From NCBI GenBank assembly GCA_964392365.1, contig CAYMPH010000002.1:248001-312000 (forward strand): 64,000 nucleotides of DNA. Direction: 5' to 3'. Below, piece by piece: positions 49,468 through 57,949 of this stretch. The notes under the pieces are model-generated. The model made no database searches and was not told where the DNA came from. It worked only from the letters and a program-made list of their open reading frames with translations. The translations under genes and the position numbers were made by a program. This DNA is from CAYMPH01 sp964392365. GTDB lineage: Bacteria; Spirochaetota; UBA4802; UBA5550. Each line of letters starts with the position of its first letter. Positions within the stretch are counted from its first letter, which is position 1.

Positions 49468-51308
49468 AATATTCCAATCATCCTCCAGTATGGTATTGAA
49501 ACAAAAATTGCCGCGAGTCTGAAAAATACAGAGAATGCGTTTATTCCTATTATCTGATTCATGTTTACAAGTTTCTTCGATTGCATCATTTCATCAAAGA
49601 GCACATAGTAAGTTGACTGATACGGTAAAAACCATGCATCGCTCATCATAAGTATTATGTAAGCTACAATCCAGGTATTTAAGCCTGAAAGCTCGGCAAT
49701 CGGGAAAAGAATAGAAGCTAAAATTACAACAGTTGCATTGTTTGGGATGAACATTCTAAGTACAAGTATAACCCCTGAAAGCATCAGTATAAAAATGTAG
49801 ATATTTGATTTAATATATACACCTATCCATAGAAGGTGAGATCCAAGCATTGAATCAAGACCTGTAAAGGAAATAGTTTTCACAAGGCCGATAAGGGCTG
49901 CCTGATAAAGCAGAAAGGTCCAGTCGATATGCTTCTGAAAATCGTTTTTACTTAAAATTCCTAAAATCAGAACAACATAGAGAACTGTCAGGCCGACCCA
50001 CGACATTTCTATCTTGTGAATGCTCGATGTTGCAATACCTATCCCGAAAAGAAGTATTCCTCCGAGTGCTGCCCATTCCCTGGTTGTCATGGGCCCCAGT
50101 ATGCTTTTTTGAACTTCAATTATTTCTTTTGATAATTTTGGATTTTCATTTTTTCTGTAAACAAACTTGAGAAGCGCCATCAGCAGAACAAGCATTAATA
50201 AAAACGAAGGTATTGATGCATAGAACCAGTATATCCAGGTAAATTGCTCCTGAACCTGAGTCGGGAAAAGTCCGAATACAACAAAATGTATTGCTTTACT
50301 GCTTAAAAAAGCAGATGAAAAGAATGTAAATCCCATAAAGGCTGTAGCAGCAAGTAAATTTGCTGCAGATCCTTTTTTCTCATATCCAAGAGATTCGATC
50401 ATATCATTTAAAATTGGAACAGCCATGACTATTCTTCCATTCGCAGAAGGGAGAAGGGGAGTCATGATGATACCTGTAAAGAGAAGTGTTCTTGCATGCC
50501 AGTATTGTGACATGGGGAAATATTTCAGCATGTTGATAACAAGGCGGAAAGTGAGACCGGATGAAACCAGAACCGAACTTATTCCAAAAATGCTCATAGC
50601 CATAAAGAAACTGTCATTTGTGAATCCGGATAAAGCGACTCTGGCTGGAGCAATCTGAAGAATAATAATGACTATAATTGCGAGCAGGCTGGGAACAAAT
50701 TCATTAGCAAGCCTGAAAATCCACATAAGAACTGTAGCTGATGCAACAGTGAGAAATATAACCTGTTCCCATTTAAAACCCGTGTTGTTGAGTGCAAGAT
50801 AAACTACCGGAGGAATAATAAGAGTTGCAATCCATCCGATAATTTTTATTGTAGAATCATCGTCTTTTATTATTTTTTTGGCTTTTGTAACTTTATCCAG
50901 TTTTTCAAAAGAATAATGGTTTATAAGAGATCCATAAGCACTGTCTTTAAAATGTTTATTATTTATTAAAATATCATCAAAAGTATCTCTTGGAATTGAA
51001 ATTATTTCTGAAGATTCAGCAGCAACAGCATTCAGGAGAAATTTTGTATCTTTTCTTATTGATTCTTCTCCAAAAGATCCTGAATCAATAATTTTTATAC
51101 TTCTTCTTTCAGATTTCAGCTCTATTTTTCCGGAAATGATAAAAAATATTTTATTTGCCTGATCTCCGGTTTTATAAATTTCCTCGCCTGCTTTAAATGT
51201 TTTATTCTCAATGAACGGCAGAAGACGTACTATGTCTTTTCTTGTGCAGGTCGAAAATAGATCAGCTTTTAATAATAGTTCTCCAATATGCTTCTGATTG
51301 TTATTCAT
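49464..51308 (-). CDS. SLC13/DASS-like transporter with N-terminal cyclic-nucleotide-binding-like domain
   Basis: This 614-residue protein has a cytoplasmic Crp-like beta-roll at about 10-125 (FKAGEEIYKTGDQANKIFFIISGKIEL, then GSFGEES). About eleven or twelve membrane helices follow (160-610) of the ion-coupled anion/carboxylate transporter type, with repeats such as FIPNNATVVILASILFPIAEL. The phosphate-binding cassette keeps F-G-E, but the usual arginine position before A-V-A reads leucine (FLLNAVAA), so cAMP binding is uncertain. It is first in the operon with a sensor and a cyclase. Confidence 0.85.
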   Translation of the reverse strand: MNNNQKHIGELLLKADLFSTCTRKDIVRLLPFIENKTFKAGEEIYKTGDQANKIFFIISGKIELKSERRSIKIIDSGSFGEESIRKDTKFLLNAVAAESSEIISIPRDTFDDILINNKHFKDSAYGSLINHYSFEKLDKVTKAKKIIKDDDSTIKIIGWIATLIIPPVVYLALNNTGFKWEQVIFLTVASATVLMWIFRLANEFVPSLLAIIVIIILQIAPARVALSGFTNDSFFMAMSIFGISSVLVSSGLTFRLVINMLKYFPMSQYWHARTLLFTGIIMTPLLPSANGRIVMAVPILNDMIESLGYEKKGSAANLLAATAFMGFTFFSSAFLSSKAIHFVVFGLFPTQVQEQFTWIYWFYASIPSFLLMLVLLMALLKFVYRKNENPKLSKEIIEVQKSILGPMTTREWAALGGILLFGIGIATSSIHKIEMSWVGLTVLYVVLILGILSKNDFQKHIDWTFLLYQAALIGLVKTISFTGLDSMLGSHLLWIGVYIKSNIYIFILMLSGVILVLRMFIPNNATVVILASILFPIAELSGLNTWIVAYIILMMSDAWFLPYQSTYYVLFDEMMQSKKLVNMNQIIGINAFSVFFRLAAIFVSIPYWRMIGIL

Positions 51309-51334
51309 TTTTTTTTCCAGATTGAAATTTAATT

Positions 51335-51353
51335 ATGCGCTATTATAACGCAT
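51335..51353 (-). promoter_or_regulatory. Palindrome over a likely -10 box ahead of the transporter-cyclase operon
   Basis: ATGCGCTATTATAACGCAT is an imperfect 19-base palindrome with three mismatches. On the minus strand it contains TATAAT (51342-51347), about 34 bases ahead of the start at 51308. No good -35 is seen, which would fit an activator-dependent promoter. Binding by a Crp-like or other regulator is inference. Confidence 0.5.
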
Positions 51354-51484
51354 TACTGAAAGAATTTTATAATGCTGAAATTATATTAAAAGTTTAAATA
51401 TGTATATATTATTAAAAAGTATAATATAAAAATCAAGTATTAATCAATTTTAATGATTATAAATTTATAATAAAAGTGTATTTG

Positions 51485-52576
51485 TTATATTTTAAAGATT
51501 TTTGAAATGTTGATATCGGATGGTTTAACCGGGATTGAAATAATTTTTCTATTTTTATATGATGATAGATATATAGAATGGATTATTTCTAGAGATCTGT
51601 AGCCATCTGATCCTGATGAATGGATTGATGTTTTCTTTGATTTAAGAATATCATATGCTTCTTTATATAATTCTGTAAAACAATTATTCGGGCTGAATGC
51701 TGGAAATTTAACTTCCTTTAAATCAAAAAATCCTTTATACAGACTGGATTTTTTATTAAGAAAGAGCCTATTGTAGCCGTTTCCGATGATTATTGATCCT
51801 TTTGTGCCTGACAGTTCAAGTTCGAATACAAAATATTTTCTATTTCCTCCTGCTTCAATAAAAATATCAATTCCTGTTTCGCTTTTCAGCCAGGCGCAGG
51901 CTCTGTCTTCAAATCCGTAATTTCTGTTAATTCTCGTGAATTCCCCTGAAACATTTGAAATTTCTCCAAAGAGAAAACGTATTATATCAATTAAATGTGT
52001 TCCATCATGAAGGAGAGGGCCGCCACCCTGTTTTATAAATGAATCACCTCTGAAACCGCCCGTCAGCATGAGGCCTCTTGCGCTTTTTATTTCGCCGATT
52101 ATTCCATCATCGATAATTTTTTTAACTTTTCTGTATCTGGCGTCATATCTTCTTTCGTGATTAATTATTAATTGAGTTCCATTCAAAGCGCAGGCATCCA
52201 GAATCTTTTTTGCAGATTTTAAATCATACGATATCGGTTTTTCAAGGATAATCAGCCTGGTTCCATTTTCAGCTGCGCATATTGCAATGTCTGAGTGGGT
52301 TTCTGTCCATGTGGCAATTACTGCAAGATCGGGCTTTTTTTCTTTTAATAGAATTCTGTAATCGTTGAATAGAAATTCATTTTTTATTAATGCTTTTTTT
52401 CCGAAATATTCAAGTCTTTCTTTATTTAAATCACAGGCGCAGGTGAATTTTATTCCGGCTTTATCAGCCCCGCCTGAATGAGTGCATGGTTTTCGTCTTA
52501 GTTTGTCTTCTTCAAGAAGGAATCCGATTCTTCCGCATCCTATTAGAGATGCTTCAAATTCCTGTGGCTTTGTCAT
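51485..52576 (-). CDS. Gfo/Idh/MocA-family oxidoreductase
   Basis: This 363-residue protein has an N-terminal NAD(P)-binding Rossmann fold (SLIGCGRIGFLLEED, later the diagnostic LIILEKPISYDL). The C-terminal alpha/beta dimerisation domain carries GGGPLLHDGTHLIDIIRFLFGE, where D and H fit the catalytic positions. These enzymes oxidise or reduce sugars, inositols and related compounds. The substrate is unknown. Its ATG overlaps the stop of the glutamine-synthetase-like gene by four bases, so the two are translationally coupled. Confidence 0.88.
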   Translation of the reverse strand: MTKPQEFEASLIGCGRIGFLLEEDKLRRKPCTHSGGADKAGIKFTCACDLNKERLEYFGKKALIKNEFLFNDYRILLKEKKPDLAVIATWTETHSDIAICAAENGTRLIILEKPISYDLKSAKKILDACALNGTQLIINHERRYDARYRKVKKIIDDGIIGEIKSARGLMLTGGFRGDSFIKQGGGPLLHDGTHLIDIIRFLFGEISNVSGEFTRINRNYGFEDRACAWLKSETGIDIFIEAGGNRKYFVFELELSGTKGSIIIGNGYNRLFLNKKSSLYKGFFDLKEVKFPAFSPNNCFTELYKEAYDILKSKKTSIHSSGSDGYRSLEIIHSIYLSSYKNRKIISIPVKPSDINISKIFKI

Positions 52577-53895
52577 AAAATTGGTAGGTATTCGTTAATT
52601 TCGTAGTCAGTGATTGTGCTGTTGAATTTGCTGATTTCATGTTTTTTGTTTTCGATAAAAGAATTAAATACAGTTTCACCGAGTGTTTCAAACATGAGCT
52701 CGCTCTTTTCAAATTCTGCAAGTGCCTCATTCAGCTGTTTCGGCAAAGGACGTATTCCTTTTTTCTCAAAATCAGCCACGTCAAAATTTTTATCAGTTTC
52801 AACTTGAGAAGGCAGTTCGTATTTATTATCAATTCCTTTTAATCCGGCTGATAAAATAACAGATAAAGCCAGATACGGATTGCATGACGGATCCGGTATG
52901 CGAAGTTCAACTCTCATGGAATTGGGTTTATCCGGTTTGCACTGCGGTACGCGTATGAGGGCAGACTGGCTTGTGGTGCTCCAGGTAATATGAGTGGGTG
53001 ATTCGAAACCGAATATCAGCCTCTTATATGAGTTGATCCACTGGTTTGTAACAGCGCAGAATTCGCTGGAATGTTTCATGAGGCCTGCAATATATTGTTT
53101 ACCCTTCTCAGATATTAAGTTTGAATTTCTGGTGTCGAAAAAAATATTTTCATCTTCTTTAAATAGCGATTGGTGAATATGCATTCCAGATCCATTCTGG
53201 GTTGCGTGAGGTTTCGGCATAAAAGAAGCATATATATTGTTGAGCTGGGCTATTTCTTTTACTATAAGCCTGAAGGACATAATATTGTCTGCAGTTGAAA
53301 GCGCATCAGTATGTCTTAAGTCAATTTCATGCTGGCTGTATGCTGCTTCATGATGTGATGTGAGCACATCTATTCCCATGTTTTCAAGTGTTAGTACTGT
53401 CTGTCTTCTGTAATCTGAAGCAATATCGAGCGGGGTAAGGTCAAAGTATCCGCCCTTGTCAAGGAATTCAGGTTTTTCTGAATTTTTAAAAAGAAAGAAT
53501 TCAATTTCAGGACCAGTATAAAAAGTAAACCCTTTATCAGCCGCTTTTTTTAAATTCTTTTTTAATATCCATCTTGAATCGCCTTCATACGGTACCATGT
53601 CGCTTGTATAAATATCGCAGAACATCCGTGCAACTGAATCCTCCTGCGGTCTCCATGGGAGAATTTTAAATGTTGAAGGATCCGGAATTGCAAACATTTC
53701 CCTTTCATCTTTTCTGATGAAACCCTGAAGAGTTGAACCGTCAAATCTTACTCCTTCTTCAAGCGCGTCTTCTAACTCTTCAATTGTAATTGCAAAGCTT
53801 TTTAGAAATCCCAGTATATCCGTGAACCAGAGTCTGATGAATTTTACTTTGCTGTCATGAGCAAGTTTTAATATATAATCTTTATTATTGTCCAT
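52573..53895 (-). CDS. glnA: Glutamine synthetase, type I (atypical)
   Basis: This 440-residue enzyme of the GSI fold should condense glutamate and ammonia with ATP. VRFDGSTLQGF, FYTGPEIEFFLF, HHEAAYSQHEIDL, GSGMHIHQSLF and RVELRIPDPSCNPYLAL are in place. The segment before I-R-V-P, usually N-R-S-A, reads S-Q-S-A, so a normally conserved active-site arginine is replaced by glutamine. No adenylylation motif is seen. Coupling to an oxidoreductase also hints at a role other than bulk ammonia assimilation. If it is the only copy in the genome, it may still be the main enzyme. Confidence 0.85.
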   Translation of the reverse strand: MDNNKDYILKLAHDSKVKFIRLWFTDILGFLKSFAITIEELEDALEEGVRFDGSTLQGFIRKDEREMFAIPDPSTFKILPWRPQEDSVARMFCDIYTSDMVPYEGDSRWILKKNLKKAADKGFTFYTGPEIEFFLFKNSEKPEFLDKGGYFDLTPLDIASDYRRQTVLTLENMGIDVLTSHHEAAYSQHEIDLRHTDALSTADNIMSFRLIVKEIAQLNNIYASFMPKPHATQNGSGMHIHQSLFKEDENIFFDTRNSNLISEKGKQYIAGLMKHSSEFCAVTNQWINSYKRLIFGFESPTHITWSTTSQSALIRVPQCKPDKPNSMRVELRIPDPSCNPYLALSVILSAGLKGIDNKYELPSQVETDKNFDVADFEKKGIRPLPKQLNEALAEFEKSELMFETLGETVFNSFIENKKHEISKFNSTITDYEINEYLPIL

Positions 53896-53913
53896 TTGTA
53901 ATTCCTAATTTAA

Positions 53914-54906
53914 TCAGAATAGGAAAACCAGCATGAGAAAAAGTCCAACGATAGCAAGGAACAGAGCGATCATTAAAAAAATACCTTTCATTGAGCTTTT
54001 TTCTTCAGGCACACCTGCAGCTCCTGCAGCATTTTTTTGCGGCTGTAATTTGTTTTTTGTTATCACTCCATCAACTTCCGGATCGTATAAGCGGAGTTTT
54101 ACCTGATTCTGTTCTTCAGTAATTTTGCCGTAAACTCCTGATCCGATTTCTGTCAGAATTTCAATGGGATCGTTTTTTCCCGGACCGGATTTAATATCAA
54201 TTACTGTCATAGGAGTCGGAAGGACTTTTTTATTGTTTTCCTCCCATAGGCCAAGAAGGTCGATGAAATATTTTGCTCTGTCTGTTTTTGGTTCAATTCT
54301 TGCCATAATTTTATCGCCGATTTTAAGCTGATATATCGGCTTGCCGTTTACCGGCGAAAGTATTGCTTTTACAGGTATTACAACAGTACCGTCGGGAGTG
54401 TTAAAGGTGTCAGCCTGCTTTTCTACTTCAGCTACTTTCGGCTTGTTTCTGTTTTCACGCACTTCTTTTATTTCAAGAGGAGTTATTTCCTGAATGCCTG
54501 TTTCAAGAATCATATTCTTATCGTGAATTATTCTATTGATAATATCATATAGGGTTATATCAAGATTTTTATAATCATAATTGTATGTGCTTTCAAATAT
54601 AAGATTTGTCAGTGCAGCATCATTTGCAACTTTAGTAAATTCACCCATGATTGCATTTGTAAGGTTCATGTTGAAATTACCTTTCCATTTTAAATCTGCA
54701 ATCGATTCTTCAAATTTATCCCAGTTCGTATGGGGCTCAAGGTCAAAAACTGATGAATAGGTGGAAATAACAGAAGAGCACAGGTCAATTTTTCTGTAGT
54801 TGGTAAAAAAAATTATAAACTGGCCGAATAGATTCTGTTCAGGCGCCTTTAATCGGCCTTTTACTATAAGTATATTTTCAATTACTGTTTGGTTATCATC
54901 AGGCAT
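53914..54906 (-). CDS. Tail-anchored protein, possibly spirochaete DUF4899-like
   Basis: This 330-residue protein has no signal peptide. About 300 soluble residues precede one C-terminal membrane helix (GIFLMIALFLAIVGLFLMLVF), so it is cytoplasmic and tail-anchored. The N-terminal half is alpha/beta (IENILIVKGRLKAPEQNLFGQF). The second half includes PVKAILSPVNGKPIYQLKIGDKI, which looks like a beta-rich domain. Layout and wording recall the DUF4899 family of spirochaetes, but I am not sure. It lies 18 bases upstream of the glutamine synthetase gene, likely in the same operon. Confidence 0.6.
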   Translation of the reverse strand: MPDDNQTVIENILIVKGRLKAPEQNLFGQFIIFFTNYRKIDLCSSVISTYSSVFDLEPHTNWDKFEESIADLKWKGNFNMNLTNAIMGEFTKVANDAALTNLIFESTYNYDYKNLDITLYDIINRIIHDKNMILETGIQEITPLEIKEVRENRNKPKVAEVEKQADTFNTPDGTVVIPVKAILSPVNGKPIYQLKIGDKIMARIEPKTDRAKYFIDLLGLWEENNKKVLPTPMTVIDIKSGPGKNDPIEILTEIGSGVYGKITEEQNQVKLRLYDPEVDGVITKNKLQPQKNAAGAAGVPEEKSSMKGIFLMIALFLAIVGLFLMLVFLF

Positions 54907-55098
54907 GTTTTTTCCAGATATTTTTATTTTTACAAAAAATTAAATTATTGACTAATTAACAATGTGATAGAAAAAAATAATGAACAATATAATTGTTTAC
55001 ATAATGCACTAATAATTAATTTTAGGAATAGATACGGGATAATTATAATATTGTCAATACTAATTTATGTATTTCCTGTTTATTCATGGAGGGACTAA

Positions 55099-55599
55099 AT
55101 GTCTGCAAGAAAATATACTGATAATGAACTTGAATCAAATGATTCTTCTGAGGGGAAATCAGCTCATTCACATAATAAAAAAACATTTTTAAATACTTTC
55201 CCGAGAATACTGGCATTTGTTCTTATCGCGGGAACAGCGGTCTATCTTATTTATAAAGGGATAGGCGTTGGCAATGGGGAATTTTATATCTCAGATAAAG
55301 AAATAACATCCAGCAGCGATGCAAATCCTATTAAGGAACTTAAATCCGGATCCAGGCTGTATTTTTTAGTTTCAAAAAAATTTACTGATCTGAATGCTAA
55401 TAAAGTTGTAATTAAAATTGAAACCCAATCAGGCTCTGATTATAAAACCTTCAAGCATATAACATATGAAATTTCAGATGATTTTAACAGGATCGCTGCA
55501 TATGTCCCTGAACAGTATTTTAAAAGCAGAGGAAAATTCCGAATTTCAGCATTGATAGATAATAATACGGTAACTTCCTATGAATTTACTGTAAATTAG
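55099..55599 (+). CDS. Single-pass membrane protein with exported beta domain
   Basis: I do not recognise this 166-residue protein. A polar, serine-rich cytoplasmic N-terminus (1-33) is followed by a membrane helix (RILAFVLIAGTAVYLIYKGI). The C-terminal domain of about 110 residues is beta-rich (KELKSGSRLYFLVSKKF, RIAAYVPEQYFKSRGKFRISALI) and looks like an immunoglobulin-type or carbohydrate-facing fold. GGAGGG precedes the ATG. It diverges from the tail-anchored protein gene at 54.9 kb. Confidence 0.65.
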   Translation: MSARKYTDNELESNDSSEGKSAHSHNKKTFLNTFPRILAFVLIAGTAVYLIYKGIGVGNGEFYISDKEITSSSDANPIKELKSGSRLYFLVSKKFTDLNANKVVIKIETQSGSDYKTFKHITYEISDDFNRIAAYVPEQYFKSRGKFRISALIDNNTVTSYEFTVN

Positions 55600-55663
55600 C
55601 CTGATTCAAATCTTCTGATTTTAAAAATCTTCTGATTTTTTAGATATTTTCTGCCGATATAAA

Positions 55664-55777
55664 ATGATAAGAATTTATTTTAAATATCTGTTGTTTTATT
55701 GCGCTTTAATACTGTTTCTTCTTTCTTTTCAAAGAAGATATGAATATTCTAATTTTTTATCGGGGAATTTAATATGA
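55664..55777 (+). CDS. Possible 37-residue membrane peptide
   Basis: An ORF starting ATG at 55664 codes for MIRIYFKYLLFYCALILF and onward, 37 residues with one hydrophobic helix. Its TGA overlaps the ATG of the next gene (ATGA at 55774), the classic geometry of translational coupling. No clear ribosome-binding site precedes it, so expression is uncertain. Confidence 0.35.
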   Translation: MIRIYFKYLLFYCALILFLLSFQRRYEYSNFLSGNLI

Positions 55778-57030
55778 AAAAAATAGTTCTGTTTATCAGT
55801 CTTTTTATATTCAGCTTCGGTCTGTCTCCTCTTTTTTCATCTGCTGATCAGTCTTCAACCGAAAGGATATTAACTGAGAATAAAAATTTCATTGAATTTA
55901 TAAATATATGCATCACAAATTTTGCCGGAAATAAAACAGAAGATTACAGAAAAATTTTCACAAAGCATTTTAATGCTGATATTGCTTATCTTCAGGGAGA
56001 CTACAAAAGGTCTTTCAAGAATGTATATTCTTCACAGGGGGATATGGCAAAAGTCTTTGATGAAATTGTGAAAAATATTTACCTTGAGGATTCAAAAAAT
56101 ATTCTTGATGAGCTTGCTCCGGGTGTAATTAAATCTAAAAATGCTAAAGCAAGACTTTATCTTTCTCTCGGATACAGGGACAGAACAGTAAGCTGGACAT
56201 ATTATATAGTTGGTGAAGCATCAAATCCGAAACTTTTTTCATACAAATTATATAAATATCTTGATGCAATTGATATGGCAAGACGGGCTAAAAGATATGG
56301 TTTCCTTGCGTTATATGAAAGTCAGAATATAGAATCCAAAAAGAAAATTTATCAGCATATGCTGAAGCTGGAAAATGATAAAGGAAATCTTTTTTATAAA
56401 AGATTTATCGGAAAAACTGATCAGGCCTTACTTGATGAGCTCGCTAAAACTTACGAAGATATAGAAAAAAATGAAACTGCCGCAGATCAGCCTGCTGCTG
56501 ATAAAAAAGATGAAAAGGTTTCCGATAAAGATAAAGATAAAAATATATCATTTGAAAAGAAAGTTGAAAAAAGAATCCGCTTTAAGCAGGAGAAAAGAAC
56601 AGCTGAGTACATGCAAAATGGCGAATTTGAAAAAGCATCTGATATTATCCATCAGTATGTTGATGATTATAATTATAAGCTGATTCTATCTACATTTAAG
56701 GCGCTTTCCACTGAAACCCCGCCTGCTAATGAAGCAGATAAAACAGCAGCAGCTGCTGCTGCAAAATTGGATTTTAATAAATTTGCAGTTCATCTTGATG
56801 ATAATTATTTGAGAATGGTAAAACCTTCTGTGCTTGATTCTCTACTCGGGACTGTTAAAGTTGAAGATAAGGTCGAAGCCAAAAAAGACGAAAAAACTGA
56901 AAAGCCTGCCGAACCCGGAAAAGATGCAGTTAAAGACGTAAAAGATTCTGATAAAAAAGAAACTCTTGAAAAAAAAGAAAATGTGCAGCCGGTTGATAAG
57001 AAAGAACCGGTAAAGGAGAATGTTAAATAG
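55774..57030 (+). CDS. Secreted helical protein with lysine-rich tail
   Basis: I do not recognise this 418-residue protein. It has a signal peptide (MKKIVLFISLFIFSFGLSPL to about residue 24) and a helical domain (30-225) with YLSLGYRDRTVSWTYYIV. A charged linker near 235-270 leads to a second helical part with an alanine run, and a 60-residue tail made mostly of K, E, D, P and V. Such tails often reach through or along peptidoglycan. GGGGA precedes the ATG. A 59-residue gene starts three bases after it. Confidence 0.7.
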   Translation: MKKIVLFISLFIFSFGLSPLFSSADQSSTERILTENKNFIEFINICITNFAGNKTEDYRKIFTKHFNADIAYLQGDYKRSFKNVYSSQGDMAKVFDEIVKNIYLEDSKNILDELAPGVIKSKNAKARLYLSLGYRDRTVSWTYYIVGEASNPKLFSYKLYKYLDAIDMARRAKRYGFLALYESQNIESKKKIYQHMLKLENDKGNLFYKRFIGKTDQALLDELAKTYEDIEKNETAADQPAADKKDEKVSDKDKDKNISFEKKVEKRIRFKQEKRTAEYMQNGEFEKASDIIHQYVDDYNYKLILSTFKALSTETPPANEADKTAAAAAAKLDFNKFAVHLDDNYLRMVKPSVLDSLLGTVKVEDKVEAKKDEKTEKPAEPGKDAVKDVKDSDKKETLEKKENVQPVDKKEPVKENVK

Positions 57031-57032
57031 AT

Positions 57033-57212
57033 ATGAGCGCAGAAGATAAAAAATTTGAACTAATAAAAGCAATTGATAAACAGCTGAGAAGCAATATAGC
57101 TGATCTTTATATGGCTCTAAATGATATAAACGACCCTGCTAAATCAATTGAAATGCTTTCTATACATGCTGCAATGCTTGTTGATATGATCAATGAGTTT
57201 AAAAAGAAATAA
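57033..57212 (+). CDS. Small soluble helical protein (59 residues)
   Basis: This short ORF starts at ATG 57033, two bases after the previous stop, and codes for MSAEDKKFELIKAIDKQLRS through DMINEFKKK. It looks like two amphipathic helices joined by NDINDPAKS, a natural-looking small protein. AAGGAG lies upstream inside the previous gene. Direct linkage and codon usage support it as real. The function is unknown. Confidence 0.6.
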   Translation: MSAEDKKFELIKAIDKQLRSNIADLYMALNDINDPAKSIEMLSIHAAMLVDMINEFKKK

Positions 57213-57325
57213 AAGTATTTTTTAAAGATTATTCAGTTAAATTTGAATTATATAATCGATTCAGATCATATTTACAGCAAAAAAAGATATCATCCCTGTT
57301 CTTAAATAATATTAAAAATCTTTTT

Positions 57326-57361
57326 CTTTTATTCTCCATTTCCGCTCATGGGGAATAAAAG
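57326..57361 (+). terminator. Hairpin after the 55-57 kb operon
   Basis: CTTTTATTCTCC and GGGGAATAAAAG pair over 12 bases (one G-U) around a 12-base loop. The T-run lies on the 5' side rather than the 3' side, so it is a weak terminator for plus-strand transcription or an RNA end structure. Confidence 0.5.
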
Positions 57362-57375
57362 AGATTTAATCCTGA

Positions 57376-57404
57376 TTGACATTAAAAAATTCTTGCAATA
57401 ATAA
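57376..57404 (+). promoter_or_regulatory. Sigma-70-type promoter
   Basis: TTGACA (57376-57381) and TAATAA (57399-57404) with a 17-base spacer, 47 bases ahead of the PDZ lipoprotein start. This is a near-consensus promoter for the PDZ-HDOD-MBL group. Confidence 0.78.
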
Positions 57405-57451
57405 ATTCGCGCAGGATATATAGCAGTAAATCATATTTTGCGGAGGCTGAA

Positions 57452-57841
57452 ATGAAAAGCCGGATCGTTTTGAATATTTCAATTATACTGTCATTTTTTC
57501 TGATTTTAACTGCAGCTTCCTGCCGGAATCCTGATACTTCGGTTCCTGTTAAAAATGGAATTCTTGGAATAGAAGTTCCTATCGGATCGGGCAGAGTGAC
57601 GAAAGATGCTCCTTATGTGGTAGTCGGTGTATACGAAGATAGTCCTGCTTACAAGGCCGGTATCAGGCCGGATGATATAATACTTCAGATCGATGGAATT
57701 GATATAACCGGAATGGAGCATGAAAGTATTTTTAAAAATCTTCTGCAGGGAAAGTCCGGATCAAAAGTATCTTTCCTTATTAAAAGAAAAGATCAGACGC
57801 TTATAATCGAAGCTATAAGAGCAAGAAGGGCAAAAGATTAA
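57452..57841 (+). CDS. PDZ-domain lipoprotein
   Basis: This 129-residue protein has a lipoprotein signal ending TAASC and one PDZ domain: YEDSPAYKAGIRPDDIILQIDGIDITGME, then VSFLIKRKDQTLIIEAI. Stand-alone PDZ lipoproteins bind protein C-termini and may guide a periplasmic protease or assembly factor. No protease domain is attached. GCGGAGG precedes the ATG. A good promoter lies upstream and a possible 31-residue membrane ORF follows 9 bases later. Confidence 0.85.
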   Translation: MKSRIVLNISIILSFFLILTAASCRNPDTSVPVKNGILGIEVPIGSGRVTKDAPYVVVGVYEDSPAYKAGIRPDDIILQIDGIDITGMEHESIFKNLLQGKSGSKVSFLIKRKDQTLIIEAIRARRAKD

Positions 57842-57850
57842 TTTTTTATA

Positions 57851-57946
57851 ATGTTAAAAAATATTTTTTTTAAAATACTCGCGGCACTGATTGCGCTTAT
57901 TCTGATAATATCTTTATTCGATATCATATACTGGATATTTTATTGA
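57851..57946 (+). CDS. Possible 31-residue membrane peptide
   Basis: The ORF MLKNIFFKILAALIALILII and onward (31 residues) is almost one hydrophobic helix. It fills the gap between the PDZ and HDOD genes and ends three bases before the HDOD start, which has no visible ribosome-binding site. It could therefore serve translational coupling. Expression is unproven. Confidence 0.35.
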   Translation: MLKNIFFKILAALIALILIISLFDIIYWIFY

Positions 57947-57949
57947 AAT

